Origin: Paenarthrobacter aurescens
GTDB taxonomy: Bacteria; Actinomycetota; Actinomycetes; Actinomycetales; Micrococcaceae
DNA length: 64,000 nucleotides
Assembly: GCF_025421775.1 (NCBI RefSeq)
Contig: NZ_JAOEFX010000010.1
Location: 168,988 to 232,987, forward strand
Direction: 5' to 3'
The position numbers and the translations under genes were made by a program. Below the pieces are notes generated by a model that saw only the letters and a program-made list of their open reading frames with translations, was not told the origin of the DNA and did no database searches. Numbering within the stretch: position 1 is the stretch's first letter; each line of letters begins with the position of its first letter. This document shows positions 27,055-35,349 of the stretch, one piece after another.

Positions 27055-27338
27055 GGCCGCACCTGCAGCTTGGAAAAGCGCGGTACCAAGGCCACGTCGC
27101 GGCCCACCGCCCTGATGGCCTGCATGGCTACGACCACCGAGACTGCTCCGCCGGCTTCGAGACGTACGATGGTTCCGCGGGTGACACCCAGTTTCACGGC
27201 GAGTTCCTGCTGCGTGATAGCGGCTTCTTTGCGGGCATCGGCGATGGACCGCCCCAGGGAAGTGGCATCCACAGCCCGGTAGAACGGCGTCAGATCATCG
27301 GAATGTTCCATAAATCGATCATAAGGCCCATTACTCAA
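27051..27338 (-). CDS. hipB: HipB-like Xre antitoxin/repressor
   Basis: 95 residues with a helix-turn-helix (ARKEAAITQQELAVKLGVTR, then TIVRLEAG) typical of HipB/Xre antitoxins. It overlaps hipA by 4 nt, the normal antitoxin-first order. The TTG start at 27338 has AGGA 8 nt upstream; ATG 27311 is a shorter alternative. It would bind HipA and the inverted repeat just upstream, repressing the operon. Confidence 0.85.
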   Translation of the reverse strand: MSNGPYDRFMEHSDDLTPFYRAVDATSLGRSIADARKEAAITQQELAVKLGVTRGTIVRLEAGGAVSVVVAMQAIRAVGRDVALVPRFSKLQVRP

Positions 27339-27345
27339 AATGTCC

Positions 27346-27387
27346 TATATCTCGAACATTTCTGGAACTTTGGTGAATGTTCGATAT
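27346..27387 (-). promoter_or_regulatory. Inverted-repeat operator of hipBA
   Basis: CGAACATT (27353-27360) and AATGTTCG (27376-27383) form a perfect inverted repeat with a 15-nt spacer, each flanked outward by TATAT or ATAT. A related GAATGTTC lies at 27301-27308 inside the hipB start region. The position upstream of hipB suggests autoregulation. Confidence 0.6.
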
Positions 27388-27430
27388 TTCCATCATTACG
27401 TCCGCCGCTGCACGGGACTTAGCAAGCGAA

Positions 27431-27472
27431 AAGCCCCGGAAAACCCTAGTGCAAGGGGTTTATCCGGGGCTT
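27431..27472 (-). terminator. Terminator of tRNA-Thr
   Basis: AAGCCCCGGA (27431-27440) pairs with TCCGGGGCTT (27463-27472), with an inner AAACCC/GGGTTT stem, directly downstream of the minus-strand tRNA. Confidence 0.8.
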
Positions 27473-27478
27473 ATTCCG

Positions 27479-27551
27479 AGCTTCCTATCAGAATCGAACT
27501 GATGACCTTTTCATTACGAGTGAAACGCTCTACCGACTGAGCTAAGGAAGC
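27479..27551 (-). tRNA. tRNA-Thr (anticodon CGU)
   Basis: Read on the minus strand, GCTTCCT and AGGAAGC form the acceptor stem, TTTCA/TGAAA enclose loop CTCGTAA with anticodon CGT, and ATCAG/CTGAT the T-arm around TTCGATT. It is 73 nt, and CCA is not encoded. Confidence 0.93.
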
Positions 27552-27767
27552 ACCGCGTTCATCACCGGTTTCCCGGGCGATCACGCAAGACATAACTGTA
27601 ATAGAGGCACCGCACCCGGGTCAAAACGAGGGCAGTGGCGGCCGTTGCGGGGATGTTCACCCGGGCGTCGGGCCGGGTTCAGGCTGGCGTTTCCCTGCCA
27701 CCGGAAGCTGGGGAATCAACCGTGGCGAGGTCCGCCCGCCACTCAAAACAGACGAGGGAGCCGCTCA

Positions 27768-28499
27768 ATGACCGGGGATGCATTGACCATGGACGCCAGC
27801 AGCACACCCACCCGGCTGCGGCTCGCCGTCGTGGACATGGTGGGCACCACCATCACCGACGATGGCCGAACGGAACGGGCCATGTCCCGGGCGCTGGTGG
27901 AACACGGCATCGAGCCGGGCAGCAGCAAATTTGAGAGCATGCTCGGGTATGCGCGGGACACCATGGGCTTCTCGAAAATGACCGTCTTCAGCCACCTCTT
28001 CAACGATGCCGTAACGGCCGAAAGTGCCAACAGGGTCTTTGAGAAGGCCTATGACGAAATGATCGACGACGGCGGTGTCCGCGCTGTTCCGGGAGCGGAG
28101 GACGCCATCCTGTGGATGCGTGAGTCCGGAATGCAGATTTGCCTGGCCACAGGCTTCGGCCGTCACACGCAGAACATGGTGTTGGAGTCGTTGGGCTGGA
28201 TGGGGCTGGCGGACCTCAGCTTGTGCCCGGCGGATGCAGGGCGCGGACGGCCCTACCCGGACATGATCCTCACGGCCGTGCTCGCTCTGGACCTCGATGA
28301 CGTCCGGGAAGTAGCGGTGGTCGGCGATACGAGTTCGGACATGCTGTCGGGCATCCGTTCAGGTGCATCCCTCATCGCCGGCGTGCTGACGGGCTCGCAC
28401 TCCGAGGCGACGCTACGCGCGGCCGGCGCCACCGTCGTCGTGGATTCCATCAAGCAGCTCCCGCTCCTGGTGGAGAAGCGCGAAGCCATGCAGCTCTAG
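27768..28499 (+). CDS. Phosphonatase-like HAD hydrolase
   Basis: 243 residues. HAD motif I is VVDMVGTTI with nucleophile Asp23, the motif II region is CLATGFGRH, and motif IV is VVGDTSSDM. The DMVGTT form and the following MSRALVEHGI cap match the PhnX-like branch, but the phosphonoacetaldehyde Schiff-base lysine is not obvious, so I call only a phosphonatase-like phosphatase. ATG 27768 follows GAGGGAG by about 8 nt. The 3' end overlaps the convergent peptidase gene by 4 nt. Confidence 0.75.
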   Translation: MTGDALTMDASSTPTRLRLAVVDMVGTTITDDGRTERAMSRALVEHGIEPGSSKFESMLGYARDTMGFSKMTVFSHLFNDAVTAESANRVFEKAYDEMIDDGGVRAVPGAEDAILWMRESGMQICLATGFGRHTQNMVLESLGWMGLADLSLCPADAGRGRPYPDMILTAVLALDLDDVREVAVVGDTSSDMLSGIRSGASLIAGVLTGSHSEATLRAAGATVVVDSIKQLPLLVEKREAMQL

Positions 28500-30037
28500 C
28501 ATTTGAGGCCATCCTGCGGCAGCTTTCCATCAACAAAGTAGTCGTCGACGGCGGTGCTGACGCACGTGTTGGAGCGGCCGTAGGCTGTGTGCCCCTCGCC
28601 TTCCCATGTGACAAGGGAAGCGTTCTCAAGCTGTTTGCGCAGCGATTGGGACCACTCGAGGGGAGTGGCGGGGTCGCCGGTGGTCCCGACCACCACGATG
28701 GGCGCCGATCCGTTGTATTCGACCGGGGCCGGGGTGCGCGTGTTCTTGTAAGGCCAGTCCTTGCAGTTGACCCCGCCGTAGGCGAAGAACGAGCCGAACG
28801 TGGGGGAGTCCTGGATGAGGCGTGCTTCCTCGGCCCGCATTTCGGCGGTGTCGGTGACCATCGGATAGTCGAGGCAGTTGATGGCCTGGAACGCGAAAGC
28901 GGAGTTGGAGCTGTACGTGCCATTCGGCTCGCGGTCAGCGCCGAGGTCCGCGAGCCGCATCATCTGGGACACATCGCCGGAGAATGCGCTTTCCAGTGCC
29001 TGGGTCAGGGCGGGCCAGCTTTGGTCGTTGTAGAGCGGCAGAATGAGTCCATTGACAAAGTCATTGCTGGTCACCAAGCGGCCGTCCTTGGCGGTCTGGG
29101 GGTTCTGGTCCACGGCGTTGATGAGATCCCGGATCTCCTGCACACCGTTGTCCACGGACCCGCTCAAGGGGCATTGGTTCTGCTCCTGGCAGCTGGCCAC
29201 ATAAGTGCGGATGGCACGTTCAAAGGCCCGGGCCTGGCCGGCCGTCAGTTCCTCGTTGCTGATGGACGGGTCCACGGCGCCGTCCAGGACCAGGTGGCCC
29301 ACGTTGTCCGGGAAGAGCGCAGCGTAGGTGGATCCAAGGAAAGTGCCGTAGGAGAAGCCCAGATAGTTGAGCTTCGCGTCATTGACCACGGCGCGCAGGA
29401 CATCCAGGTCCTTGGCCGCACTCACGGTGTCGATATGGCCCAGCACATCCCCGGTCTGCTGGGCGCACTGCTCGGCAAAGGACTTATTGAAAGCCAGAGC
29501 AGCAGCCAGCCCTTCGTCCGTGTTCTTCCGGAACACCTTCTCGCGGGCGGCGTCCCGTTCGGCATCGGTCATGCAGGTGACAGGAGCGGAACGGCCCACA
29601 CCCCTGGGGTCGAAGCCCACGAGGTCGAAGTTGGACTTGAGCTTCTCGGTGAAAAGGGTGTTGCCGGCATCCTTGACGAAGTCCACACCTGAGCCACCCG
29701 GACCGCCCGGGTTGAGCAGGATGGATCCTTGCTTGTTGCCGGTGCTGGGAAGCTTGATGACCGAGAGCGTGATTTCACCGGCCCCCGGGTTGGCGTAGTC
29801 CTTGGGCACCTGGACTTTGCCGCACTGGAAGCCATTCTCGCAAGAACTCCACTCCACCGGCTGCGAGTAGAACTTCTCCAGGCCCTCGGGAGCCGATGCC
29901 GCGATGGACGGATCCACCGTGCTGGTGGAGGCCTTGTCCGTGGGGGTTGGCAGAAAGGGAACTGTGCAGGCGCTCAGTACCAGCATGGAAGCAAGAGCGA
30001 CGCACAGCGCTGCGACCCGGCGGGGTGCGGACTTCAT
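28496..30037 (-). CDS. Alpha/beta-hydrolase lipoprotein, tripeptidyl-aminopeptidase type
   Basis: 513 residues with signal peptide and lipobox LSAC, lipidated at Cys24. NPGGPGGSGVD supplies the oxyanion region, and GFSYGTFLG carries nucleophile Ser229; the C-terminal TAP-like part has VVGTTGDPATPLEWSQ and GEGHTAYG with the catalytic His. It is probably a cell-surface exopeptidase releasing N-terminal peptides. GGAG precedes the start. Eight nt separate it from holB upstream, so it may share the tmk-holB transcript. Confidence 0.85.
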   Translation of the reverse strand: MKSAPRRVAALCVALASMLVLSACTVPFLPTPTDKASTSTVDPSIAASAPEGLEKFYSQPVEWSSCENGFQCGKVQVPKDYANPGAGEITLSVIKLPSTGNKQGSILLNPGGPGGSGVDFVKDAGNTLFTEKLKSNFDLVGFDPRGVGRSAPVTCMTDAERDAAREKVFRKNTDEGLAAALAFNKSFAEQCAQQTGDVLGHIDTVSAAKDLDVLRAVVNDAKLNYLGFSYGTFLGSTYAALFPDNVGHLVLDGAVDPSISNEELTAGQARAFERAIRTYVASCQEQNQCPLSGSVDNGVQEIRDLINAVDQNPQTAKDGRLVTSNDFVNGLILPLYNDQSWPALTQALESAFSGDVSQMMRLADLGADREPNGTYSSNSAFAFQAINCLDYPMVTDTAEMRAEEARLIQDSPTFGSFFAYGGVNCKDWPYKNTRTPAPVEYNGSAPIVVVGTTGDPATPLEWSQSLRKQLENASLVTWEGEGHTAYGRSNTCVSTAVDDYFVDGKLPQDGLKC

Positions 30038-30045
30038 GGATTCTC

Positions 30046-31197
30046 CTATTGCTGAATGAGGCTCGTGGCCATTGATTCGACGGCCAACAGTGGGGCCACG
30101 TTGGTGGTGGTGATTCGGACACGGGCTTTGTTGATGGCGTCCATCCGGGCCAACGTGGTTTCCGGGGTTGAATGGCCTGCGTATTCTTCAAGTTCACTCT
30201 TGAGCTCAACGTTGACCAGTTCCACGGCGTTCCCCAGCTGGATGATCAGCACGTCCCGGTAGAAGGACAGCAGGTCCGTCAGTGTGCGGTCCAAGGAGTC
30301 AGTGATGGAGCGCTTTGCCCGCCGCTTCTGGTCGTCCTCAAGTTGCTTCACCTGGCTGCGCATGGACGGCGGCAACGTGCCTGATTCGGGTGCGCCCAGG
30401 CTGGCCAGGAGGGCGATTTTTTCCGCCGCATCACGTTCGTCGTTGGAGCTGTTGGCCTCGTCGGTGGCAATCTTGACCAACTTCTCCGCCATCATCACCG
30501 CAGCGGTGACGCCACGAAGGCCCAGTGGTATGCGGACCGTATCCAGGCGACGTTGCCGCGCATCAGCGTCCCGGGCCAGCCGCCTGGCGATGCCGATATG
30601 GCTTTGCGCCGCGCGGGCTGCAATGTCCGCGAGTTGGCGATCGACGCCGTCGCGCCTCACCAGGAGGTCGGCGACGTCGGCGGCAGGCGGGAGCCGCAGG
30701 CTCACCGGACGGCAGCGTGAACGGATGGTGACGAGGACGTCCGCAGGGGAAGGGGCGCACAGCATCCAGATGGTGCGCGGTGTGGGTTCTTCGATGGCTT
30801 TCAACAGTACGTTGGTGGTGCGTTCGGCCATGCGGTCCGCGTCCTCCACCACAATGATCCGCCACCGGCCAGTGGCTGGCCGGTCGCCCGCTTTGGATAC
30901 GAGTTCGCGGGCTTCGTCGATGGTGATGGTGACCTTCTCGGTCCGCACGAATGTCACATCGGAGTGCGTCTCGCCGAGGATCGTGTGGCATGCAGCGCAC
31001 TCGCCGCAGCCCCGAAGGGCGACGTCGTCCTGCTCGCAGTTCAACGCGGCCGCGAATGCCTTGGCTGCGTTGGAACGGCCGGATCCCGGTGGGCCGGTGA
31101 AGAGCCACGCATGGGTGAGGCCGGTGTCGCCCTGCGCCGCCTGCTTCAGTTGCGCCACGACTGGCGCCTGCCCCTGGAGGTCGTCCCAGACGCTCAC
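30046..31197 (-). CDS. holB: DNA polymerase III subunit delta'
   Basis: 383 residues of the clamp-loader AAA+ family. The P-loop is GPPGSGRSNAAKAF, a zinc-binding CGECAACHT follows, and sensor/Walker B elements include IIVVEDADRM and EEPTPRTIW. It loads the beta clamp as part of the gamma complex. Its start overlaps the tmk stop by 4 nt, the common tmk-holB arrangement. Confidence 0.92.
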   Translation of the reverse strand: MSVWDDLQGQAPVVAQLKQAAQGDTGLTHAWLFTGPPGSGRSNAAKAFAAALNCEQDDVALRGCGECAACHTILGETHSDVTFVRTEKVTITIDEARELVSKAGDRPATGRWRIIVVEDADRMAERTTNVLLKAIEEPTPRTIWMLCAPSPADVLVTIRSRCRPVSLRLPPAADVADLLVRRDGVDRQLADIAARAAQSHIGIARRLARDADARQRRLDTVRIPLGLRGVTAAVMMAEKLVKIATDEANSSNDERDAAEKIALLASLGAPESGTLPPSMRSQVKQLEDDQKRRAKRSITDSLDRTLTDLLSFYRDVLIIQLGNAVELVNVELKSELEEYAGHSTPETTLARMDAINKARVRITTTNVAPLLAVESMATSLIQQ

Positions 31198-31853
31198 AGA
31201 CGATCGCCCGGAACGGGGTCGCCCAGCAGCGATTCCACGCGCTCCAGGATCTGCGCGGCGAGAGTCTCGATGTCCGCGCTGGCTGGCAGTACAAGGTAGC
31301 CCGCAGGTGCAGCCGCTGCGAGGTCCAGGAAAGCGTGGCGGATGGCGGAGTGGAAAGTGTCGGGCTCGGACTCCAGCCTGTCCTCGGCGGCGTCCCCGGC
31401 GGTCCGGCGCTGGCGGCCGTCGGTGGGGGCGACGTCGAGGAGGACGGTCAGGTCCGGATGCAGGCCTTCCGTGGCCCAGTCATTGAGCGTCAGAACGCCT
31501 TCGGCACCCAGTCCGCGCCCAGCACCTTGATAGGCGACTGACGAGTCGATGTAGCGGTCGGTGATGACAACCCTTCCCTCGGCAAGGGCGGGGCGGATCA
31601 CCTGGCTGGCATGGGCGGCGCGGGCGGCGGCAAACATGAGGGCTTCGGTGCGGGCGTCGATGGTGCCGTGACCGTGGTCCAAAACGAGGGAGCGCAATTT
31701 CTCGCCAATGGGCGTTCCGCCAGGCTCGCGGGTGCGCAGCACGGAAAGTCCCCGCGACTCGAGGGCGTCAGAGAGCCGGGCGGCCTGGGTGGACTTGCCC
31801 GCTCCGTCCCCGCCTTCGAAGGCGATGAAAAGACCTGGGCTCTGAATACTCAC
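31194..31853 (-). CDS. tmk: Thymidylate kinase
   Basis: 219 residues. P-loop FEGGDGAGKSTQ, then TREPGGTPIGE and the DRYIDSS motif define dTMP kinase, which makes dTDP for DNA synthesis. The GTG start lies 6 nt after TAGGCT on the minus strand, a leaderless signature, with no Shine-Dalgarno. It heads the tmk-holB-peptidase set and diverges from the trans-sulfuration gene. Confidence 0.92.
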   Translation of the reverse strand: MSIQSPGLFIAFEGGDGAGKSTQAARLSDALESRGLSVLRTREPGGTPIGEKLRSLVLDHGHGTIDARTEALMFAAARAAHASQVIRPALAEGRVVITDRYIDSSVAYQGAGRGLGAEGVLTLNDWATEGLHPDLTVLLDVAPTDGRQRRTAGDAAEDRLESEPDTFHSAIRHAFLDLAAAAPAGYLVLPASADIETLAAQILERVESLLGDPVPGDRL

Positions 31854-31859
31854 GCGTCT

Positions 31860-31865
31860 AGCCTA
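31860..31865 (-). promoter_or_regulatory. -10 box of a leaderless tmk transcript (TAGGCT)
   Basis: On the minus strand TAGGCT, 6 nt, then GTG. It is back to back with the plus-strand TACGCT at 31925. Confidence 0.55.
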
Positions 31866-31924
31866 CCGAGCCTCCCTGACATCAAAGGCGCGTAATGCCT
31901 TTCTTCCACAGCCTTGCCCCGGAC

Positions 31925-31930
31925 TACGCT
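31925..31930 (+). promoter_or_regulatory. -10 box of a leaderless transcript (TACGCT)
   Basis: TACGCT ends 6 nt before the ATG at 31937 with no Shine-Dalgarno, and decides the start of the trans-sulfuration gene. Confidence 0.5.
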
Positions 31931-31936
31931 GAAACC

Positions 31937-33121
31937 ATGAGCCTTTCCGATCAGCATGCCGCCGAATTGTCTCCGGAAACTGTTGTGGTTGCTGCCGGCC
32001 GCCCGGAGCGCGCCCACGATGAACCGGTGAATCCGCCCATCGTCCTGTCCTCCACATACTTCGGCACAGGCTCATTAAGCGACGGAGACCGCGGCTACGG
32101 ACGCTACGCTAACCCCACCTGGGACCCGTTCGAGGACGCGCTGGCCAAGCTGGAAGGCGCCACCCTGCCGGGACTGCTCTACGCTTCCGGGCTTGCGGCG
32201 GTCAGTTCGGCTCTGTCCCTGGTACCAGCCGGTGGCGTCGTGGTGATGCCGTCCCACAGCTATGCGGGTTCCTTGGTGATGGCGACGGAACTCGCGGAGA
32301 AGGGCTTCCTGGAACTGCGCACGGTGGACATCACGGACACCGATGCCGTGAAGTCCCTCATCAGCCCTGAAAGCGGCAAGACGGCAGACTTGCTGTGGCT
32401 GGAAAGCCCCACCAACCCCATGCTCGGCATTGCCGATATCCGCGCTCTCACCGATGCCGCCCACGCGGTGGGCGCCATCGTTGTCACGGACAACACTTTC
32501 TCCACGCCTTTGGTGCAGCAGCCCCTCAGCCTGGGTTCCGACGTCGTACTTCACTCGGTGACCAAGTACCTGGCCGGGCATTCGGACGTCGTCTTGGGCG
32601 CCCTCGTCACGTCAAACCCGGAGCTGCGGGCTACCCTCCTTCATCACCGGATCATCCACGGTGGAATCGCCGGCCCGTTTGAAGCCTGGCTCGCCCTCCG
32701 CGGGCTGCGTACCCTGGCCCTGCGGATTGAACGTTCTCAAGCTTCGGCCGCAACACTCGCCGAACGCCTGAGCACCCACCCCCGTGTCGAAACCATCCGT
32801 TACCCGGGCCTCCCCACGGATCCCGGTCACCAGCGCGCCAAGGTCCAGATGAAGGGCTTCGGTTCCATCCTGTGCATCCAGATCGCGGGCGACGAACACC
32901 GCAGCGGTGCCGACGCTGCAGACGAATTGGTCCGTGCGCTGCAGCTCTGGCTCCCGGCCACGTCTTTGGGCGGGGTTGAGTCCCTGATTGAACGACGACG
33001 CCGGCACACCGCCGAGCCGCTCAGCGTCCCGGAGAACCTGGTCCGCCTGAGTGTTGGAATCGAGAACGTTGAAGACCTTTGGTCCGACCTCGAACAAGCG
33101 CTGAAGTCGTTGGACGGTTAG
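31937..33121 (+). CDS. Trans-sulfuration PLP enzyme (cystathionine gamma-synthase/lyase family)
   Basis: 394 residues. PLP Lys210 lies in LHSVTKYLAGHSDVVLG, with the family's YGRYANPTWDPFE and ESPTNPMLGIADI motifs and C-terminal SLGGVESLIERR. Whether it acts as MetB-type synthase or as gamma-lyase cannot be separated from the sequence alone. I choose ATG 31937 (TACGCT 6 nt upstream); an ATG at 31895 with AAAGG upstream would add 14 residues. The stop codon is part of the -10 box of the next gene. Confidence 0.88.
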   Translation: MSLSDQHAAELSPETVVVAAGRPERAHDEPVNPPIVLSSTYFGTGSLSDGDRGYGRYANPTWDPFEDALAKLEGATLPGLLYASGLAAVSSALSLVPAGGVVVMPSHSYAGSLVMATELAEKGFLELRTVDITDTDAVKSLISPESGKTADLLWLESPTNPMLGIADIRALTDAAHAVGAIVVTDNTFSTPLVQQPLSLGSDVVLHSVTKYLAGHSDVVLGALVTSNPELRATLLHHRIIHGGIAGPFEAWLALRGLRTLALRIERSQASAATLAERLSTHPRVETIRYPGLPTDPGHQRAKVQMKGFGSILCIQIAGDEHRSGADAADELVRALQLWLPATSLGGVESLIERRRRHTAEPLSVPENLVRLSVGIENVEDLWSDLEQALKSLDG

Positions 33122-33124
33122 GCT
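33119..33124 (+). promoter_or_regulatory. -10 box overlapping a stop codon (TAGGCT)
   Basis: TAGGCT begins with the TAG stop of the upstream gene and ends 6 nt before the GTG at 33131, so the DUF2516 gene can have its own leaderless transcript. Confidence 0.5.
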
Positions 33125-33130
33125 AAGGGC

Positions 33131-33472
33131 GTGGACGGAAAACTCTTGATTGCCTATGTCACCAACGGGGTCTACTTCATCCTTGGCTTGGTGGCCCTCG
33201 CCCTGGAAGTGTGGGCCTTCGCAGACTGCCTGCGCCACCGGCCGACTCTCTTCGTGGCCGCTTCCAAGCGGACCAAGACGTTCTGGACCGCCCTCACCGG
33301 TGTTGCTTTCGCCATCGGCGCGCTGACGGTACTCACGGGTGGCAGCGGCCTTGGCCTCTTCGGCATCGCTGCCGTCACCGCGGCCTGCGTATACCTTGCT
33401 GATGTCCGTCCCGCCCTGCGCGAGGCCGGCAGCGGCGGCAACCGCAACGTCGGCCCCTACGGTCCCTGGTAA
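33131..33472 (+). CDS. DUF2516-family membrane protein
   Basis: 113 residues with three membrane segments (about 10-32, 52-70 and 73-90) and a positively charged loop ASKRTKTFW. The family is actinobacterial and of unknown function. The GTG start is supported by the leaderless signature; only 9 nt separate it from the upstream stop. Confidence 0.8.
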   Translation: MDGKLLIAYVTNGVYFILGLVALALEVWAFADCLRHRPTLFVAASKRTKTFWTALTGVAFAIGALTVLTGGSGLGLFGIAAVTAACVYLADVRPALREAGSGGNRNVGPYGPW

Positions 33473-33491
33473 CCAGCACTACCAACCAGCA

Positions 33492-34322
33492 CTACCGGGG
33501 CGCCACCGCGTCCCACGCCACCGTCAGTTCACCGAGTCGCCACCGCGCCGGACCATCCTGAAGCGGCCACCCGGCGTCGCGCAGTGAACGGCACATGCCA
33601 GTCCAGCGCTGCCGGTTTCCGAATGACGCCAACGGCGCCGCCTCCAGCCAGGCCTGGTCCATGGCCTGTAGGAAAGCATGGATTGGCTCGCCCGGCACAT
33701 TGCGGTGGATGAGGGCTTTGGGCAGCCGTTCGGCGACCTCCGACGGCAGCTCGAAACTGCCGAACCGCACAGAAAAGCTAAGGCTCAACGGGCGTTCGGA
33801 GTCCAACGCCACCCACGTGACGCGCCGCCCTATCTCATCGCACGTGCCGTCGATGAACAGGCCACCCGGCGCCAGCCGAGACTGCACCAGCCGCCAAATG
33901 CCGGCAACATCAGCTTCCTCATACTGCCGCAGCACATTAAAGGCACGCACCAGCACGGGATTGCCAGGCACAGGTACTTCAAAACCGCCCACATGAAAAC
34001 TCAGGCCCGGCCGTTCCAAGGCTTTCGCCGTCCGCACGCGCTCCGGTTCAATCTCGATTCCGCAGACGCGGACATCCGGCCTGACGGCCTGAAGCCGTTC
34101 AAAAAGTTCGACGGCGGTGGTCGGCGAAGCGCCGTAGCCCAGGTCCACCACCAAGGGGTCGACGGCGGCGCGCAGCCGCCACGCCTGCGGACCGGCAAGC
34201 CAGCGGTCCAAGCGGCGCATACGGTTGGGATTCGTCGTGCCGCGGGTGATGTTGCCGACGGGTTTGCCGCCCCGACTGCGGGGAGAACCCACCCGTTCCG
34301 CTTTTTGCACCACGGCCCCCAC
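33492..34322 (-). CDS. Class I SAM-dependent methyltransferase
   Basis: About 276 residues. Motif I is VVDLGYGASPTTA, an acidic IEIEPERV ends strand 2, and NVLRQYEE and LAPGGLFIDGT match motifs post-I to III of class I methyltransferases. Target unknown. The start is uncertain: I use GTG 34322, but the frame stays open to an ATG at 34385 that overlaps the gpmA start, and a later ATG exists at 'RMRRLDRW'. It converges with DUF2516 and diverges from gpmA. Confidence 0.75.
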   Translation of the reverse strand: MGAVVQKAERVGSPRSRGGKPVGNITRGTTNPNRMRRLDRWLAGPQAWRLRAAVDPLVVDLGYGASPTTAVELFERLQAVRPDVRVCGIEIEPERVRTAKALERPGLSFHVGGFEVPVPGNPVLVRAFNVLRQYEEADVAGIWRLVQSRLAPGGLFIDGTCDEIGRRVTWVALDSERPLSLSFSVRFGSFELPSEVAERLPKALIHRNVPGEPIHAFLQAMDQAWLEAAPLASFGNRQRWTGMCRSLRDAGWPLQDGPARWRLGELTVAWDAVAPR

Positions 34323-34370
34323 TTTATCTCGCGCGAACGTAACGCCCGGCAGCGCACCGGACCGCTCGGC

Positions 34371-34376
34371 TAGGAT
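34371..34376 (+). promoter_or_regulatory. -10 box of a leaderless gpmA transcript (TAGGAT)
   Basis: TAGGAT ends 7 nt before the gpmA ATG, with no Shine-Dalgarno between them. Confidence 0.5.
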
Positions 34377-34383
34377 GAAAACC

Positions 34384-35133
34384 ATGACTTACAAGCTGAT
34401 TCTGCTGCGCCACGGCCACAGCGACTGGAACGCCAAGAACCTGTTCACCGGTTGGGTGGACGTTGACCTGAACGACCAAGGCCGCGAAGAAGCAGTGCGC
34501 GGTGGAGAACTCCTGGTTGAGAACAACATCCTCCCGGACGTCCTCTACACCTCGCTCCTGAAGCGCGCCATCAACACCGCCAACATGGCGCTGGACAAGG
34601 CTGACCGCGGCTGGATCCCCGTCAAGCGCGACTGGCGCCTCAACGAGCGCCACTACGGTGCGCTGCAGGGCAAGGACAAGGCCCAGACCCTCGCCGAGTT
34701 CGGTGAAGAGCAGTTCATGGAATGGCGCCGCAGCTACGACACCCCGCCGCCGCCCCTCTCGGACGACAGCGAGTTCTCCCAGGCACACGATGTCCGCTAT
34801 GCGGATCTCGGCGATGCCCTGCCGCGCACTGAATGCCTCAAGGACGTCCTTGTCCGCCTGCTCCCATACTGGGAATCGGACATCAAGGAAGACCTGAAGG
34901 CCGGCAAGACCGTCCTGGTCACGGCACACGGCAACTCCCTGCGCGCGCTGGTCAAGCACCTTGATGGCATCAGCGACGAAGCTATTGCCGGACTGAACAT
35001 TCCCACGGGCATCCCGCTGGTGTACGAACTGGACGACAACTTCCAGCCGATCAACCCGGGCGGAACCTACCTGGATCCAGACGCAGCAGCCCAGGCCATC
35101 CTCGCGGTAGCCAACCAGGGCAAAAAGTCCTAA
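34384..35133 (+). CDS. gpmA: 2,3-bisphosphoglycerate-dependent phosphoglycerate mutase
   Basis: 249 residues. The phospho-histidine motif LLRHGHSDWN, the dPGM-specific LFTGWVDVDLNDQG and LNERHYGALQG, and the second catalytic His in VTAHGNSLR are all present. It interconverts 3- and 2-phosphoglycerate in glycolysis. ATG 34384 is fixed by the leaderless signature and the conserved N-terminus. It ends just before the abnormal G/C tract. Confidence 0.95.
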   Translation: MTYKLILLRHGHSDWNAKNLFTGWVDVDLNDQGREEAVRGGELLVENNILPDVLYTSLLKRAINTANMALDKADRGWIPVKRDWRLNERHYGALQGKDKAQTLAEFGEEQFMEWRRSYDTPPPPLSDDSEFSQAHDVRYADLGDALPRTECLKDVLVRLLPYWESDIKEDLKAGKTVLVTAHGNSLRALVKHLDGISDEAIAGLNIPTGIPLVYELDDNFQPINPGGTYLDPDAAAQAILAVANQGKKS

Positions 35134-35144
35134 CTGTTGAAACC

Positions 35145-35329
35145 ACGACGGCGGGGGGGGGGCCCCCAGGGGGGGGCGCCCCCGGGGGTGGGGTGGGGGG
35201 TTGGTGTTTGATGAATAAACGCGGGACCCACACCGCACCCCCCACGGGACCCCCCCCCCCCCCCAAACCCCAAAAATCTGTCAACCCCCCGGGGCGGGCG
35301 CCCCCCCCCCGGCCCCCCCCCGCCGTCGT
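35145..35329. other. Abnormal G/C homopolymer tract, probably a corrupted terminator
   Basis: Outer arms ACGACGGCG (35145-35153) and CGCCGTCGT (35321-35329) pair exactly. Between them are G10 (35153-35162), further G-runs, C15 (35250-35264) and C10 (35301-35310), with an interior TTGGTGTTTGATGAATAAAC. No gene is encoded. Position between convergent gpmA and phoU, and the TTTGTTCT after the right arm, suggest a genuine terminator whose sequence has been inflated by a base-calling or assembly error. Confidence 0.7.
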
Positions 35330-35349
35330 TTGTTCTGCGGTTGTAGAGG

